Source: Spirochaetia bacterium
GTDB lineage: Bacteria; Spirochaetota; Spirochaetia; Sphaerochaetales; Sphaerochaetaceae
Assembly: GCA_009929055.1 (NCBI GenBank)
Contig: SABI01000011.1
Location: 1 to 22,019 of the forward strand
Direction: 5' to 3'
Length of the DNA stretch: 22,019 nt
Position numbers and translations under genes: made by a program. The notes under the pieces were generated by a model. It had not been told where the DNA came from, did no database searches, and saw only the letters and a list, made by a program, of their open reading frames with translations. Shown here in pieces: positions 9,574 to 15,761 of the stretch (within the stretch, counting starts at the first letter, position 1; every line of letters starts with the position of its first letter).

Positions 9574-9768
9574 CTATCTTGCTCTAAATTTTAAAGATGA
9601 TTTGGGATCTAGCCCGTTCCTCTGTAGTGTTGGTGACTTCCCTTCTGTCCAAGCCTGTCCTTTGTATTTCTGAAAAATACTTTGAATCCCAGTAAAGGCC
9701 TTTGATCCAGCCCCCACCGCCGTCGCTACTGATGCCACTGTTCCTATTCCTGCCGCTACTCCAGCCAT
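9574..9768 (-). CDS. Small Gly/Ala-rich hydrophobic protein
   Basis: This 64-aa protein is not assigned to a family. Residues 1-25 are Ala/Gly/Val-rich and hydrophobic, followed by GSKAFTGIQSIFQKYKG and a basic tail ending KFRAR. The N terminus aligns with that of the next gene (GV..., K at residue 23, then G...SIF.K), so the two may be duplicates. ATG at 9768 is preceded by AGGAGAATAAG. It lies 14 bases after the terminase stop in the same transcript direction. Confidence 0.7.
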   Translation of the reverse strand: MAGVAAGIGTVASVATAVGAGSKAFTGIQSIFQKYKGQAWTEGKSPTLQRNGLDPKSSLKFRAR

Positions 9769-9782
9769 TCTTATTCTCCTTA

Positions 9783-11132
9783 TTAAAAGTTTACTGCTAG
9801 AGGATTATATCCACCGCCATTACTACGTATTGGCTTAATTATACCATAGCCCTCATTCTTTTTAAGCGATTGTATTGCCACACAAGCGTATCTAAACGCG
9901 TCTGCAGCGTCTTCATGCTCATCTTTAAACGGTTTTTGTCTGTCTACCCCAAAATTAGAATCATATTTGTATCTATAAGCCTTCAAGTGAACCAACCCTT
10001 CTTCACAGTTCTGTTTGCTAAATCTAGCCGCTTTGAGAGTCATTCTTGCTGTTTCTATACCAGAAGCTACCGAAGCTCTTGGAAGTGTCTCTAAGCCCTT
10101 TAATCCTTGAGCGGCGAGCTGTTGTCTAATTGTCTGCTCTGCTCTGATGTTTTGATGTTCTGCGTCATGAGGTACAAAGTGCTTCTTGTAGATGTAAGGC
10201 TTACAGAGAACTTCATTGGCATAGTATGACAAACCTCTTTGGTTATCCTCTAGGAAGTCTATGAATGTAATTTGATCGTTCTTTATCTGGAAAAACCAAA
10301 TGGATGTGAAGTGAGCATGACCAAAGTCCCAGGCTGTGTAGACTGGGATGGTAGGGTCATAACCATAAGAATCTGAAATGTTCTTCATAGTGAACTTGTC
10401 CATAAATTCACCGAATACACTTCCAACAAGGACGTTAGCGTTAAAGTCACACTCCATCTCTTGAGCATACTCAGCGTTACTCATAGTTTGTCTAATCATA
10501 TTAAGAGTTTCTCTATCTATTAACCCGCTCTCTGAAGCTTTAAGGGAAAAAGAAGACCAATCCTTCCAGGCTGGATCTGGGTCATCCCCTCTGAGGAATA
10601 GTTCGTAGAATAGGTTGGGACCTTTTGGAGTTCCAATAGCTAAAAACCTTCCAATCCTAGCTTGCATTGCTGCGCCTAGCATAGGCATTATAATCTGATT
10701 AAGCATGGCTTTTGACATGTCTGCGACCTCATCACAAACAATATAGTCAGGATGGAACCCTCGCTTAGCTTCTGGGTTATCGTAAGAAAACAAGAAGAAC
10801 TCTCTTACATCATGCCTAGACAACCTAATCTTATAAACCAAATCTGTTCCGTTATAACTAAGAAGCTTCCCTAAACCCGCCTTCCATCTAATCATTGCTG
10901 GGTCTACGGTTCCTTTAGCCTGCTTAAGGGACTTTGTTAGGAACATCCCAGATCCGCCTTGTCTTCCCTCTAATAGATGAAGCATTAGCCAATCTATAGC
11001 AGCCCAAGTCTTTCCTGCGTTTCGGTGAGCTACGAGAGATTTATAGGGGGATGAGTTATTATATAGAAAATCAAATTGCTTTCTTCTCTCAATTTCTAGA
11101 ACTAATTTCTTTTTTTCTGGAAGAAGTATCAA
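9783..11132 (-). CDS. terL: Terminase large subunit (packaging ATPase/nuclease)
   Basis: The protein drives DNA into the prohead and cuts it. The N-terminal ATPase domain has a Walker A-like AHRNAGKTW (residues 35-43), a Walker B IVCDEVAD (131-138, D134 E135) and a coupling motif AIGTPKG (165-171). The C-terminal RNase H-like nuclease shows AWDFGH (D269), PHDAEHQ (D323) and KDEHEDAADAFRYA (about 403-416), the expected acidic residues. The 449-aa length is at the short end for the family. No ATG lies before Walker A, so a TTG at 11130-11132 is the best start. No good ribosome site precedes it, and the true start may be a few codons upstream. It is first in the minus-strand late string. Confidence 0.95.
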   Translation of the reverse strand: MILLPEKKKLVLEIERRKQFDFLYNNSSPYKSLVAHRNAGKTWAAIDWLMLHLLEGRQGGSGMFLTKSLKQAKGTVDPAMIRWKAGLGKLLSYNGTDLVYKIRLSRHDVREFFLFSYDNPEAKRGFHPDYIVCDEVADMSKAMLNQIIMPMLGAAMQARIGRFLAIGTPKGPNLFYELFLRGDDPDPAWKDWSSFSLKASESGLIDRETLNMIRQTMSNAEYAQEMECDFNANVLVGSVFGEFMDKFTMKNISDSYGYDPTIPVYTAWDFGHAHFTSIWFFQIKNDQITFIDFLEDNQRGLSYYANEVLCKPYIYKKHFVPHDAEHQNIRAEQTIRQQLAAQGLKGLETLPRASVASGIETARMTLKAARFSKQNCEEGLVHLKAYRYKYDSNFGVDRQKPFKDEHEDAADAFRYACVAIQSLKKNEGYGIIKPIRSNGGGYNPLAVNF

Positions 11133-11288
11133 ATTTATATCTAAATGAGAAATACCTACAATGATAAAAGTATGACACTTAATTAGTTTAAAATACAGAG
11201 ATTTGTAGTTTTATTGTTAAACTTTGATGTTTAAAGTAAAATATTTAATGATATAATAGACCATAATATATTTGGAAAGATTGTTAGT
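11133..11288. promoter_or_regulatory. Divergent control region between terL and the plus-strand genes
   Basis: This very AT-rich spacer separates terL (minus) from the 137-aa gene (plus). On the plus strand a perfect TATAAT lies at 11252-11257. At 17 bases before it is a weak -35 GTTTAA (11229-11234). An inverted repeat TTAAAC-N6-GTTTAA (11217-11234) overlaps that -35, which suits an operator. The plus gene has GGAAAGA at 11274-11280. On the minus strand no convincing promoter was found; a TATCAT reading leftward at about 11160 is weak. Confidence 0.5.
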
Positions 11289-11702
11289 ATGAGTAAAAAT
11301 AATTTAGAACTTGAGTGCATAGAGAATGATAAGTTAGCTGAATCTATTAAGGGAAGAGACCTAACAAATGAGATGATTTGGGATTTCTTTAGAGAGTTAA
11401 GAGATCATTTAAATTCTTCTGATGGATTTAACACAGCTGACAACTATGATGGTAAGTATGCTGAGGTGATGCCGTTATTCATAGAGAGTTACCCTGAAGT
11501 TGCTAAACCCGCGCGGTTAGAAGTTTATAAGAAAAGAAAAGTGAAATCTATAATGGATAAGCTTGGCAAAGAGGCGATGAAAACTCACATAAGCGAATTG
11601 AGGCCGGAGATTATAAAAATGCTGTTGAATTATATTGATCCTGAAAAGAATGAAGATGATGGATTTGAACAGACAGTAAGAATAGTTGTAAAGACGGTCT
11701 AA
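11289..11702 (+). CDS. Unrecognised 137-aa protein, first gene of the plus-strand block
   Basis: The protein is acidic-to-mixed, helical and soluble, with no recognised domain. The C terminus (EQTVRIVVKTV) looks like a short beta strand after an acidic linker. Its place opposite the large terminase and its size would fit a small terminase subunit, but no helix-turn-helix typical of that family is evident, so this is only a possibility. ATG at 11289 has GGAAAGA about 9 bases upstream. It is followed one base later by the HTH gene, so both are probably cotranscribed. Confidence 0.75.
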   Translation: MSKNNLELECIENDKLAESIKGRDLTNEMIWDFFRELRDHLNSSDGFNTADNYDGKYAEVMPLFIESYPEVAKPARLEVYKKRKVKSIMDKLGKEAMKTHISELRPEIIKMLLNYIDPEKNEDDGFEQTVRIVVKTV

Positions 11703-11703
11703 A

Positions 11704-11904
11704 ATGAAGCATGTATCATTAACAGATGTAGCAAAAATTTTAAATGTTAGTAGGGGTACAGTCTATAAGCTAATAGCAACTGACTTAAGATTTCCTGCCC
11801 CCGCGCAAATAGGAAAAGTGCTTAGGTTTAATTATCAGGAGCTTATCGACTATATACAAAGGACAAGAGAAGATTACGAAAAAAAGCATGGTAGGCTTTT
11901 GTGA
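11704..11904 (+). CDS. AlpA/excisionase-type helix-turn-helix DNA-binding protein
   Basis: This 66-aa protein has the compact winged helix-turn-helix of the AlpA/Xis/MerR-like group: SLTDVAKILNVSRGTVYKLI (residues 5-24), then FPAPAQIGKVLRFNYQELIDYI. Such proteins act as small transcription regulators or excision factors. The start is one base after the stop of the 137-aa gene, and a strong terminator follows 90 bases downstream. With no integrase visible in the window, a regulator that autoregulates the inverted repeat at 11217-11234 is the simpler reading, but that is inferred. Confidence 0.85.
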   Translation: MKHVSLTDVAKILNVSRGTVYKLIATDLRFPAPAQIGKVLRFNYQELIDYIQRTREDYEKKHGRLL

Positions 11905-11992
11905 ATCTGATATACTAAACCTGTCTTGGAGCCCAACTCTAAGACCTTTTATCATGAGAATAAAATACACTAGACTTCATACATAAAACCTC

Positions 11993-12026
11993 CGCCCCTT
12001 ACCCCTAAAAAGATAAGGGGCTTTTT
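11993..12026 (+). terminator. Rho-independent terminator
   Basis: An 8-bp perfect stem GCCCCTTA/TAAGGGGC (11993-12000 with 12013-12020) closes a 12-base loop and is followed directly by TTTTTATAT. It ends the two-gene transcript 11289-11904 and insulates it from the next promoter. The stretch 11905-11992 holds no convincing gene. Confidence 0.9.
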
Positions 12027-12034
12027 ATATCTTA

Positions 12035-12257
12035 TGATTATGGGCTTTTTCAACTATGGTAAGAAAAGACACATAAACTTTCTTATATTTTGCCTATAAA
12101 AAGTTGTTGACAAGGATAAAAGTATATGTTAAATTGATGTTATCAAGAGCAATGGAGCTGTTGATAAAAGAAAAATGGGCAAACAAATATGATATTCTTT
12201 TTAAACAAAAATCACATAAAAGTAAAATATGACCTCGGTTTTGTTATGCCCATAATC
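12035..12257. repeat. Three ATGGGC-containing arms able to pair in two exclusive ways
   Basis: GATTATGGGC at 12035-12044 is exactly complementary to GCCCATAATC at 12248-12257. ATGGGCAAACAAA at 12175-12187 pairs almost fully (one bulge) with the overlapping arm TTTGTTATGCCCAT (ending 12253). The last arm can therefore pair with only one of the first two. The first arm lies upstream of the promoter at 12107-12135, so in RNA started there only the second pairing is possible. As DNA the three arms could be protein sites flanking the promoter. Confidence 0.6.
12107..12135 (+). promoter_or_regulatory. Sigma70-type promoter for the 12312-14059 gene string
   Basis: A perfect -35 TTGACA (12107-12112) is followed at 17 bases by TAAATT (12130-12135), a 4/6 match to the -10 consensus. 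Transcription would start near 12142 and give a leader of about 170 bases before the first gene. Confidence 0.7.
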
Positions 12258-12311
12258 TTTTCTGGGGTCACCAGACTAATTGGTGACTAAATTGTTAAAG
12301 GAGAATTTATT
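12136..12311 (+). promoter_or_regulatory. Structured 5' leader of the small-gene operon
   Basis: The leader contains the long-range stem 12175-12187/12241-12253 and a second hairpin at 12266-12288. The second one is a perfect 7-bp stem GTCACCA/TGGTGAC with loop GACTAAT, extended by one G-T pair. It ends 23 bases before the ATG at 12312, close to the ribosome site AAAGGAGA. No U-run follows, so it is not a standard terminator; a translational or RNA-stability element, or a protein site, is possible. No tRNA or known riboswitch core was recognised. Confidence 0.45.
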
Positions 12312-12620
12312 ATGAACAAGCAAGAGATTTTAAAAACAATCCATGAGACAGAAGAAAAAAGAGATGCGTTAAATAAAGAGCTAGAGGAGGTTCGTTATGA
12401 CCGCAGTACGTCTTTAGCCTGCAAAGATCATCACTTTAGAAAGATTATGGACATTCGTGAAGCTGGTGGAGACTATAGCGAGAATAGGAGGCTTTATTTA
12501 GATATGGTTTCTAACCTGTTTGATGCTGACCTTAAGCTGTACGTCCTACATGAAGAAATCGAAGATTTAACAGTAGAGATAAATAGTTTATATGGAGAGA
12601 TTAGGGAGTTTGCATCATGA
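12312..12620 (+). CDS. Unrecognised 102-aa coiled-coil protein
   Basis: The protein is Glu/Lys-rich with heptad-like helices in residues 1-30 (IHETEEKRDALNKELEEVR) and 65-98, separated by a Cys/His-containing turn (ACKDHHF). No known family was recognised. A strong AAAGGAG site precedes the ATG. Its TGA overlaps the ATG of the next gene (ATGA), which implies translational coupling and possibly a complex of the two coiled-coil proteins. Confidence 0.8.
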   Translation: MNKQEILKTIHETEEKRDALNKELEEVRYDRSTSLACKDHHFRKIMDIREAGGDYSENRRLYLDMVSNLFDADLKLYVLHEEIEDLTVEINSLYGEIREFAS

Positions 12621-12949
12621 GCTATGAAAACCTTATAGAGATCAGGGAAAAGATGTTCGATCGTGAACTTGAGACCCAATTAACAGAGATTGCAGAGGAG
12701 TTTGGGAGTTTATTAGAGAATTTAAGAATCCTTCATGATTCTGCAAAGGAAGTTTTTAAGAGAAAGGTTAACGCTCTAGAGAAGGTTGGGGATCCTTCTG
12801 ACTTTAACATTGAGATATCTAATATTATAAATAATATTAGGAAATCTGTTAGTGAGCTTGGGCGCAATACGTATGCTTCATTGTTAGGGCTTAATTTAAG
12901 AGCGCAAAACAATAGCATCAAAACGCTTATTGATAGTGTGGAGGGTTAA
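12617..12949 (+). CDS. Unrecognised 110-aa helical protein
   Basis: This soluble, charged, helical protein (LETQLTEIAEEFGSLLENLR; IRKSVSELGRNTYASLLGLN) has heptad-like spacing. It starts inside the stop of the upstream coiled-coil gene and ends just before a small membrane protein. No domain recognised. Partnership with the upstream product is inferred from the overlap only. Confidence 0.8.
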   Translation: MSYENLIEIREKMFDRELETQLTEIAEEFGSLLENLRILHDSAKEVFKRKVNALEKVGDPSDFNIEISNIINNIRKSVSELGRNTYASLLGLNLRAQNNSIKTLIDSVEG

Positions 12950-12952
12950 TCC

Positions 12953-13051
12953 ATGTTAACAAAGAGAGATTATATCCGGGAGTTTATTGGCGCAATTATG
13001 ATGTGTGTATTATGCTACCTCGTGTTCTTAGCCTTGTATTGCATATTTTGA
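12953..13051 (+). CDS. Small single-pass membrane protein, 32 aa
   Basis: The frame reads MLTKRDYIREFIGAIMMCVL and then a hydrophobic run ending ALYCIF before TGA at 13049-13051. A charged N terminus followed by one transmembrane helix of about 20 residues with three cysteines suggests an inner-membrane peptide with the N terminus in the cytoplasm. GGAGGG lies about 7 bases upstream of the ATG, and the gene sits 3 bases after the preceding stop and 13 before the next start. Tight fit and ribosome site support it as real despite its size. Function unknown. Confidence 0.6.
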   Translation: MLTKRDYIREFIGAIMMCVLCYLVFLALYCIF

Positions 13052-13064
13052 CAGGAGAATAAAA

Positions 13065-13394
13065 ATGGTTGAGGTTATTGTAAAAAATATAGACCCTGCT
13101 CCGGATTTGTACCCGCATTTGGATTTACCTGAAACAAGGTATGCCATAGAAAATTTAAAATACCTTCTAGAAAAATGTGAGGAAGACGGGTTTATCATAG
13201 ACTGCAGTATTGTTGCTGATGGAGAGAACATCTTCTTAATGATGGGGAAAACTAATGTACACATCTTTAATAACACGTGCAATTGTCCTGAGAGGATATC
13301 CGAGTTTGTGGAAGATTTCAGGTTGTTTGGATATATAAGGTTATCTAGGTATATAAGGTTATCTAGGTATTTAAAAGAGAACTATTATGTGTAA
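13065..13394 (+). CDS. Unrecognised 109-aa acidic protein
   Basis: A compact mixed alpha/beta protein with no recognised family. It contains FIIDCSIVADGENIFLMMG (a likely strand-turn-strand) and a Cys pair in NTCNCPERI. The C terminus carries two copies of YIRLSR from an 18-nt tandem duplication. ACAGGAGA precedes the ATG. The stop overlaps the start of the 49-aa ORF by 8 bases. Confidence 0.8.
   Translation: MVEVIVKNIDPAPDLYPHLDLPETRYAIENLKYLLEKCEEDGFIIDCSIVADGENIFLMMGKTNVHIFNNTCNCPERISEFVEDFRLFGYIRLSRYIRLSRYLKENYYV
13332..13367 (+). repeat. Perfect 18-nt tandem duplication inside a gene
   Basis: Two identical 18-base units starting TATATAAGGTT lie head to tail (13332-13349, 13350-13367). 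They add an in-frame YIRLSR unit near the C terminus of the 109-aa protein. Identity at every base indicates a recent slippage event. Confidence 0.9.
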
Positions 13395-13536
13395 TGTCGC
13401 TTACGAATGCCTTCCTAAAAAACCGTTATCTGATTGCCTAACTATAAAAAAAGTGACACGCGACGCAAATTTAGTAGTCGAAGCAGTCAGTGAAGTCAAT
13501 TTAGTAATCGCAGCAAAAGGAAAATTAAATGGATAA
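13387..13536 (+). CDS. Small 49-aa protein bridging to erf
   Basis: This frame starts at ATG 13387, overlapping the upstream stop by 8 bases, and ends at TAA 13534-13536, overlapping the erf start by 8 bases. Both overlaps have the same length, a sign of a coupled operon gene. The protein has three Cys and a repeated pattern ANLVVEA/VNLVIAA in its second half, matched by repeated DNA (TTTAGTAGTCGAAGCA and TTTAGTAATCGCAGCA). No family recognised. The ribosome site (AAGAGA) is moderate. Confidence 0.5.
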   Translation: MCNVAYECLPKKPLSDCLTIKKVTRDANLVVEAVSEVNLVIAAKGKLNG

Positions 13537-14059
13537 CCAATTTGATATAGAAAAAATAATCCCAGAACTCAACGAGGAAGAAACTCCAGTTCGTAAGGAT
13601 CTAATACAAGCCGAAGATTCATTCAAGAAAGTTATGGAGGCCTCAGAAAGCATATACGCAAAACTACAAAGAGCCAGGGTTCTAGTTCAGAAAAACGGCC
13701 TAAAGAAGTCAGGATATAATTCTTTCTCTAAATACCATTACCACGAATTGGCGGACTTCATTCCATATGCAAATGACGCTTTCGATAAGATAGGATTATG
13801 TAGCATTTTTAAATTAAATTCAGAACAGAGGATAGCCGAATTATTGATAGTTAATTCTTTTAACCCAGAAGAAACCATCTTATTTACACTTCCGATCCCC
13901 GGTAAGCCAGCTCAGCCAGACACCCCCCAAGATCCTAAGGCAGGAAATCTAACTCAGCAAATACAGGCTATAGGAGCCATGAGCACCTATCTCAAAAGGT
14001 ACCTCTATTTAAATGCTCTTGAAATAGTAGAAAGCGACGGAATAGACGCAACACCATAA
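13529..14059 (+). CDS. erf: Erf-family single-strand DNA annealing protein
   Basis: Recombinases of the ERF superfamily anneal complementary single strands in phage recombination and genome circularisation. The core is visible: SIYAKLQRARVLVQKNG (about 41-57), then KKSGYNSFSKYHYHELADFI, and the C-terminal signature QIQAIGAMSTYLKRYLYLNA (about 143-162) followed by an acidic tail. The 176-aa length is short, since many Erf proteins carry an extra C-terminal domain. AAAGGA lies upstream. It closes the small-gene operon; the next segment is a hairpin-rich control region. Confidence 0.85.
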   Translation: MDNQFDIEKIIPELNEEETPVRKDLIQAEDSFKKVMEASESIYAKLQRARVLVQKNGLKKSGYNSFSKYHYHELADFIPYANDAFDKIGLCSIFKLNSEQRIAELLIVNSFNPEETILFTLPIPGKPAQPDTPQDPKAGNLTQQIQAIGAMSTYLKRYLYLNALEIVESDGIDATP

Positions 14060-14068
14060 TAGAAATAA

Positions 14069-14103
14069 TCAAGATGTGGTTTACTTTTTTGGCCACATCT
14101 TGA
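14069..14103 (+). other. Perfect 11-bp hairpin after erf
   Basis: TCAAGATGTGG (14069-14079) pairs fully with CCACATCTTGA (14093-14103) around a 13-base loop that contains TTTTTT. No U-run follows the stem, so it is an imperfect terminator candidate. It may instead stabilise the 3' end of the erf transcript or be part of an origin. Confidence 0.6.
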
Positions 14104-14140
14104 AGATATTAACAATTTCAGAAAATTCAGATGACAATAA

Positions 14141-14191
14141 TTGCCAGAGGTTTAGGAAAATTGCGAAATCATCTAAAACCTTCTCTGGCAA
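14141..14191. repeat. Inverted repeat overlapping the promoter before the initiator gene
   Basis: TTGCCAGAG (14141-14149) and CTCTGGCAA (14183-14191) are perfect complements; inner bases GGTTTAG and CTAAAACC extend the stem with a small bulge. The right arm contains the -35 element of the promoter at 14185-14214. This would suit an operator or an initiator-binding site. Confidence 0.65.
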
Positions 14192-14214
14192 AGTCCAATT
14201 TATTGGATTATAAT
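14185..14214 (+). promoter_or_regulatory. Promoter for the initiator gene string
   Basis: The -35 CTGGCA (14185-14190, 4/6) is separated by 18 bases from a perfect TATAAT (14209-14214). A small stem TCCAA/TTGGA lies in the spacer. Transcription would begin near 14221, about 47 bases before the ATG at 14268. Confidence 0.65.
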
Positions 14215-14229
14215 ACTATCAAATTACAA

Positions 14230-14264
14230 AGTCCGAAAGGACATAACCCTTTAGAAAGGACATA
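14230..14264 (+). promoter_or_regulatory. GNRA-type mini-hairpin and duplicated ribosome-site motif
   Basis: GTCC-GAAA-GGAC (14231-14242) forms a perfect tetraloop hairpin near the predicted RNA 5' end. The 11-mer GAAAGGACATA occurs inside it (14235-14245) and again at 14254-14264, where it is the ribosome site of the ATG at 14268. One copy is locked in the hairpin and the other is free. A stabilising 5' hairpin or a binding site for a translational regulator is possible. Confidence 0.5.
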
Positions 14265-14267
14265 TTT

Positions 14268-15335
14268 ATGATAACACGAAATAACAAAAAGACAAGCCAA
14301 AATTTCAATGCAAGCTATTACAATTCGATAATTTCTTTCAGAAGGAACAAATTCAAATTAGATGGAATTAAGCTAAGCAATACCGAAAGAAACTTTCTTA
14401 GGTGGTTATCTGGATTTATTCTAAGAAGAATTGAAAATGAAAAAATAGGGAAGATTTATGACAACTCTGTCTGGGTTTATGAAAAATGCTCAGATATCGC
14501 CAAGGAGTTAGATATATGCAGGGAAACTGTAACCAGCCTAACCAATAAATTATCCTCCAAAGGTATCATCAAAAAAGCCAAATTAAGCTCCAAGTATACC
14601 GATCACACAATGTGGTATACATTTAATATAGATTTCTTAGAAGATTATTACAACAATCACCCCGTTGACGCATATACAGAAAATGATTCAACAAAAACAG
14701 AAGGTGAAAAAATTTTTACCCTTGTGAAACATTCTAATGAACAGTTAGAACCTCCTTACGGTTTTAATAAATCTATTAAATCTAAATCAGAAAATTATAA
14801 AAAAGAAAATCAGGAAGAAACAGTTAAACCAAAAAACACAACCGCACAGGATATGATTAAGCTTTGGAATGAAATAATTGGAAGAAAAGATAATTTAAAC
14901 CTAACAATAGCAAAGTATCTCGTTGCAGCATTTAAAATGAAATTTAATAATTCACTTGATAGATTCGCAAGGTATATTAGAAAGATCAAAAGTAGCGCTG
15001 TTTTGATGGGAGAAAAGTTTATTTTAAGATTAGGTTGGGTTCTGAAGTTTCAAACCATAGATGATATAGCGATAGGGGCTTACGCAACGTATGCTGGAGA
15101 CGCAATAGACGCTTTCTGGAATGGAACTATTCAAAACGCATCAAGTTTGCTTACAGGGCGTGAAATTATGGAATTAAGTGAGATGATCGAAAAGGAGAGA
15201 GCTGAAATTAAACCAGCTCGAATGGAAGAAGAAGAGGTAGCCGCAAAAAGTGAAAAAGAGCGGGGGGAAGATATAGACCTTGGGGAGCTGTACAACGAAT
15301 GGAAAAGTAGAAAAAGATTTATTAGGAGAAGGTAA
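14268..15335 (+). CDS. Winged-helix replication initiator-like protein
   Basis: The 355-aa protein has a winged helix-turn-helix at about residues 75-107 (DIAKELDICRETVTSLTNKL, then GIIKKAK), a Lys-rich linker (about 165-190), and a C-terminal helical domain with MIKLWNEIIG (196-205) and SSAVLMGEKFILRLGWVLKF (242-261). The MWNEIVG...FLMGE...L.W.LKF pattern is known from plasmid and phage replication initiation proteins that recruit host replication factors. The tail is Glu/Lys-rich. No polymerase or helicase gene is seen beside it, so host enzymes are probably used. The hairpin-rich DNA just upstream may hold its binding sites. Reasonably sure of DNA binding, less of initiation. Confidence 0.7.
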   Translation: MITRNNKKTSQNFNASYYNSIISFRRNKFKLDGIKLSNTERNFLRWLSGFILRRIENEKIGKIYDNSVWVYEKCSDIAKELDICRETVTSLTNKLSSKGIIKKAKLSSKYTDHTMWYTFNIDFLEDYYNNHPVDAYTENDSTKTEGEKIFTLVKHSNEQLEPPYGFNKSIKSKSENYKKENQEETVKPKNTTAQDMIKLWNEIIGRKDNLNLTIAKYLVAAFKMKFNNSLDRFARYIRKIKSSAVLMGEKFILRLGWVLKFQTIDDIAIGAYATYAGDAIDAFWNGTIQNASSLLTGREIMELSEMIEKERAEIKPARMEEEEVAAKSEKERGEDIDLGELYNEWKSRKRFIRRR

Positions 15336-15336
15336 A

Positions 15337-15747
15337 ATGCTTAACTTGTCGTCAAGTGACAGTGAGTTAAAATTAAATCAAGAGACTATACTAACAATAG
15401 TGAGTGAGGTACTTAAGAGCATAGCTGAAGGGACTGGCAAGGTGGCAGAGTCAAGATTCGTAAATGAGGAAATGAAGATAGCCAGAAGGCAGGCTGCGAT
15501 AGATCATGTCAAGAATATTGAAGAAAAGAAGCTTGAGGATGATGTTTGTATTCAGATAAGAAAAAAAGCTTTAAAAACTAACGGGGGAGGCAGGTATTTT
15601 AATTATTTAATGAAGGTTTCTTTGGAATATAAAGGAAAGCTAGGAAGTAGGAAGGTAATAAAGATTACTTCATCAAATGCATTTGCTAGGGCTTATGCAG
15701 CAAGAGATATTGTCGAGATTTTCGATAATGTGTACACAGAATATTAG
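15337..15747 (+). CDS. Unrecognised 136-aa protein
   Basis: The start is taken at ATG 15337, one base after the upstream stop, because AGGAGAAGG lies just before it; a longer frame from 15280 lacks such a site and overlaps the upstream gene by 56 bases. The N-terminal part is helical and charged (EEMKIARRQAAIDHVKNIEEKK). The C-terminal part looks alpha/beta (FNYLMKVSLEYKG, SRKVIKITSSNAFARAYAAR). No known family. Confidence 0.75.
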   Translation: MLNLSSSDSELKLNQETILTIVSEVLKSIAEGTGKVAESRFVNEEMKIARRQAAIDHVKNIEEKKLEDDVCIQIRKKALKTNGGGRYFNYLMKVSLEYKGKLGSRKVIKITSSNAFARAYAARDIVEIFDNVYTEY

Positions 15748-15761
15748 AAAGGAAAATTAAT

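Noticed and set aside
12137..12232. 31-codon ORF in the leader (ATG 12137 to TGA)
   Set aside because: Its ATG lies only a base or so past the -10 box, before the expected transcript start, and it has no ribosome site; a later in-frame ATG also lacks a good one.
14069..14103. Hairpin read as a standard Rho-independent terminator
   Set aside because: The U-run is in the loop rather than after the stem.
15280..15336. Upstream extension of the 136-aa gene to 15280
   Set aside because: It overlaps the initiator gene by 56 bases and lacks a ribosome site, while ATG 15337 has a strong one.
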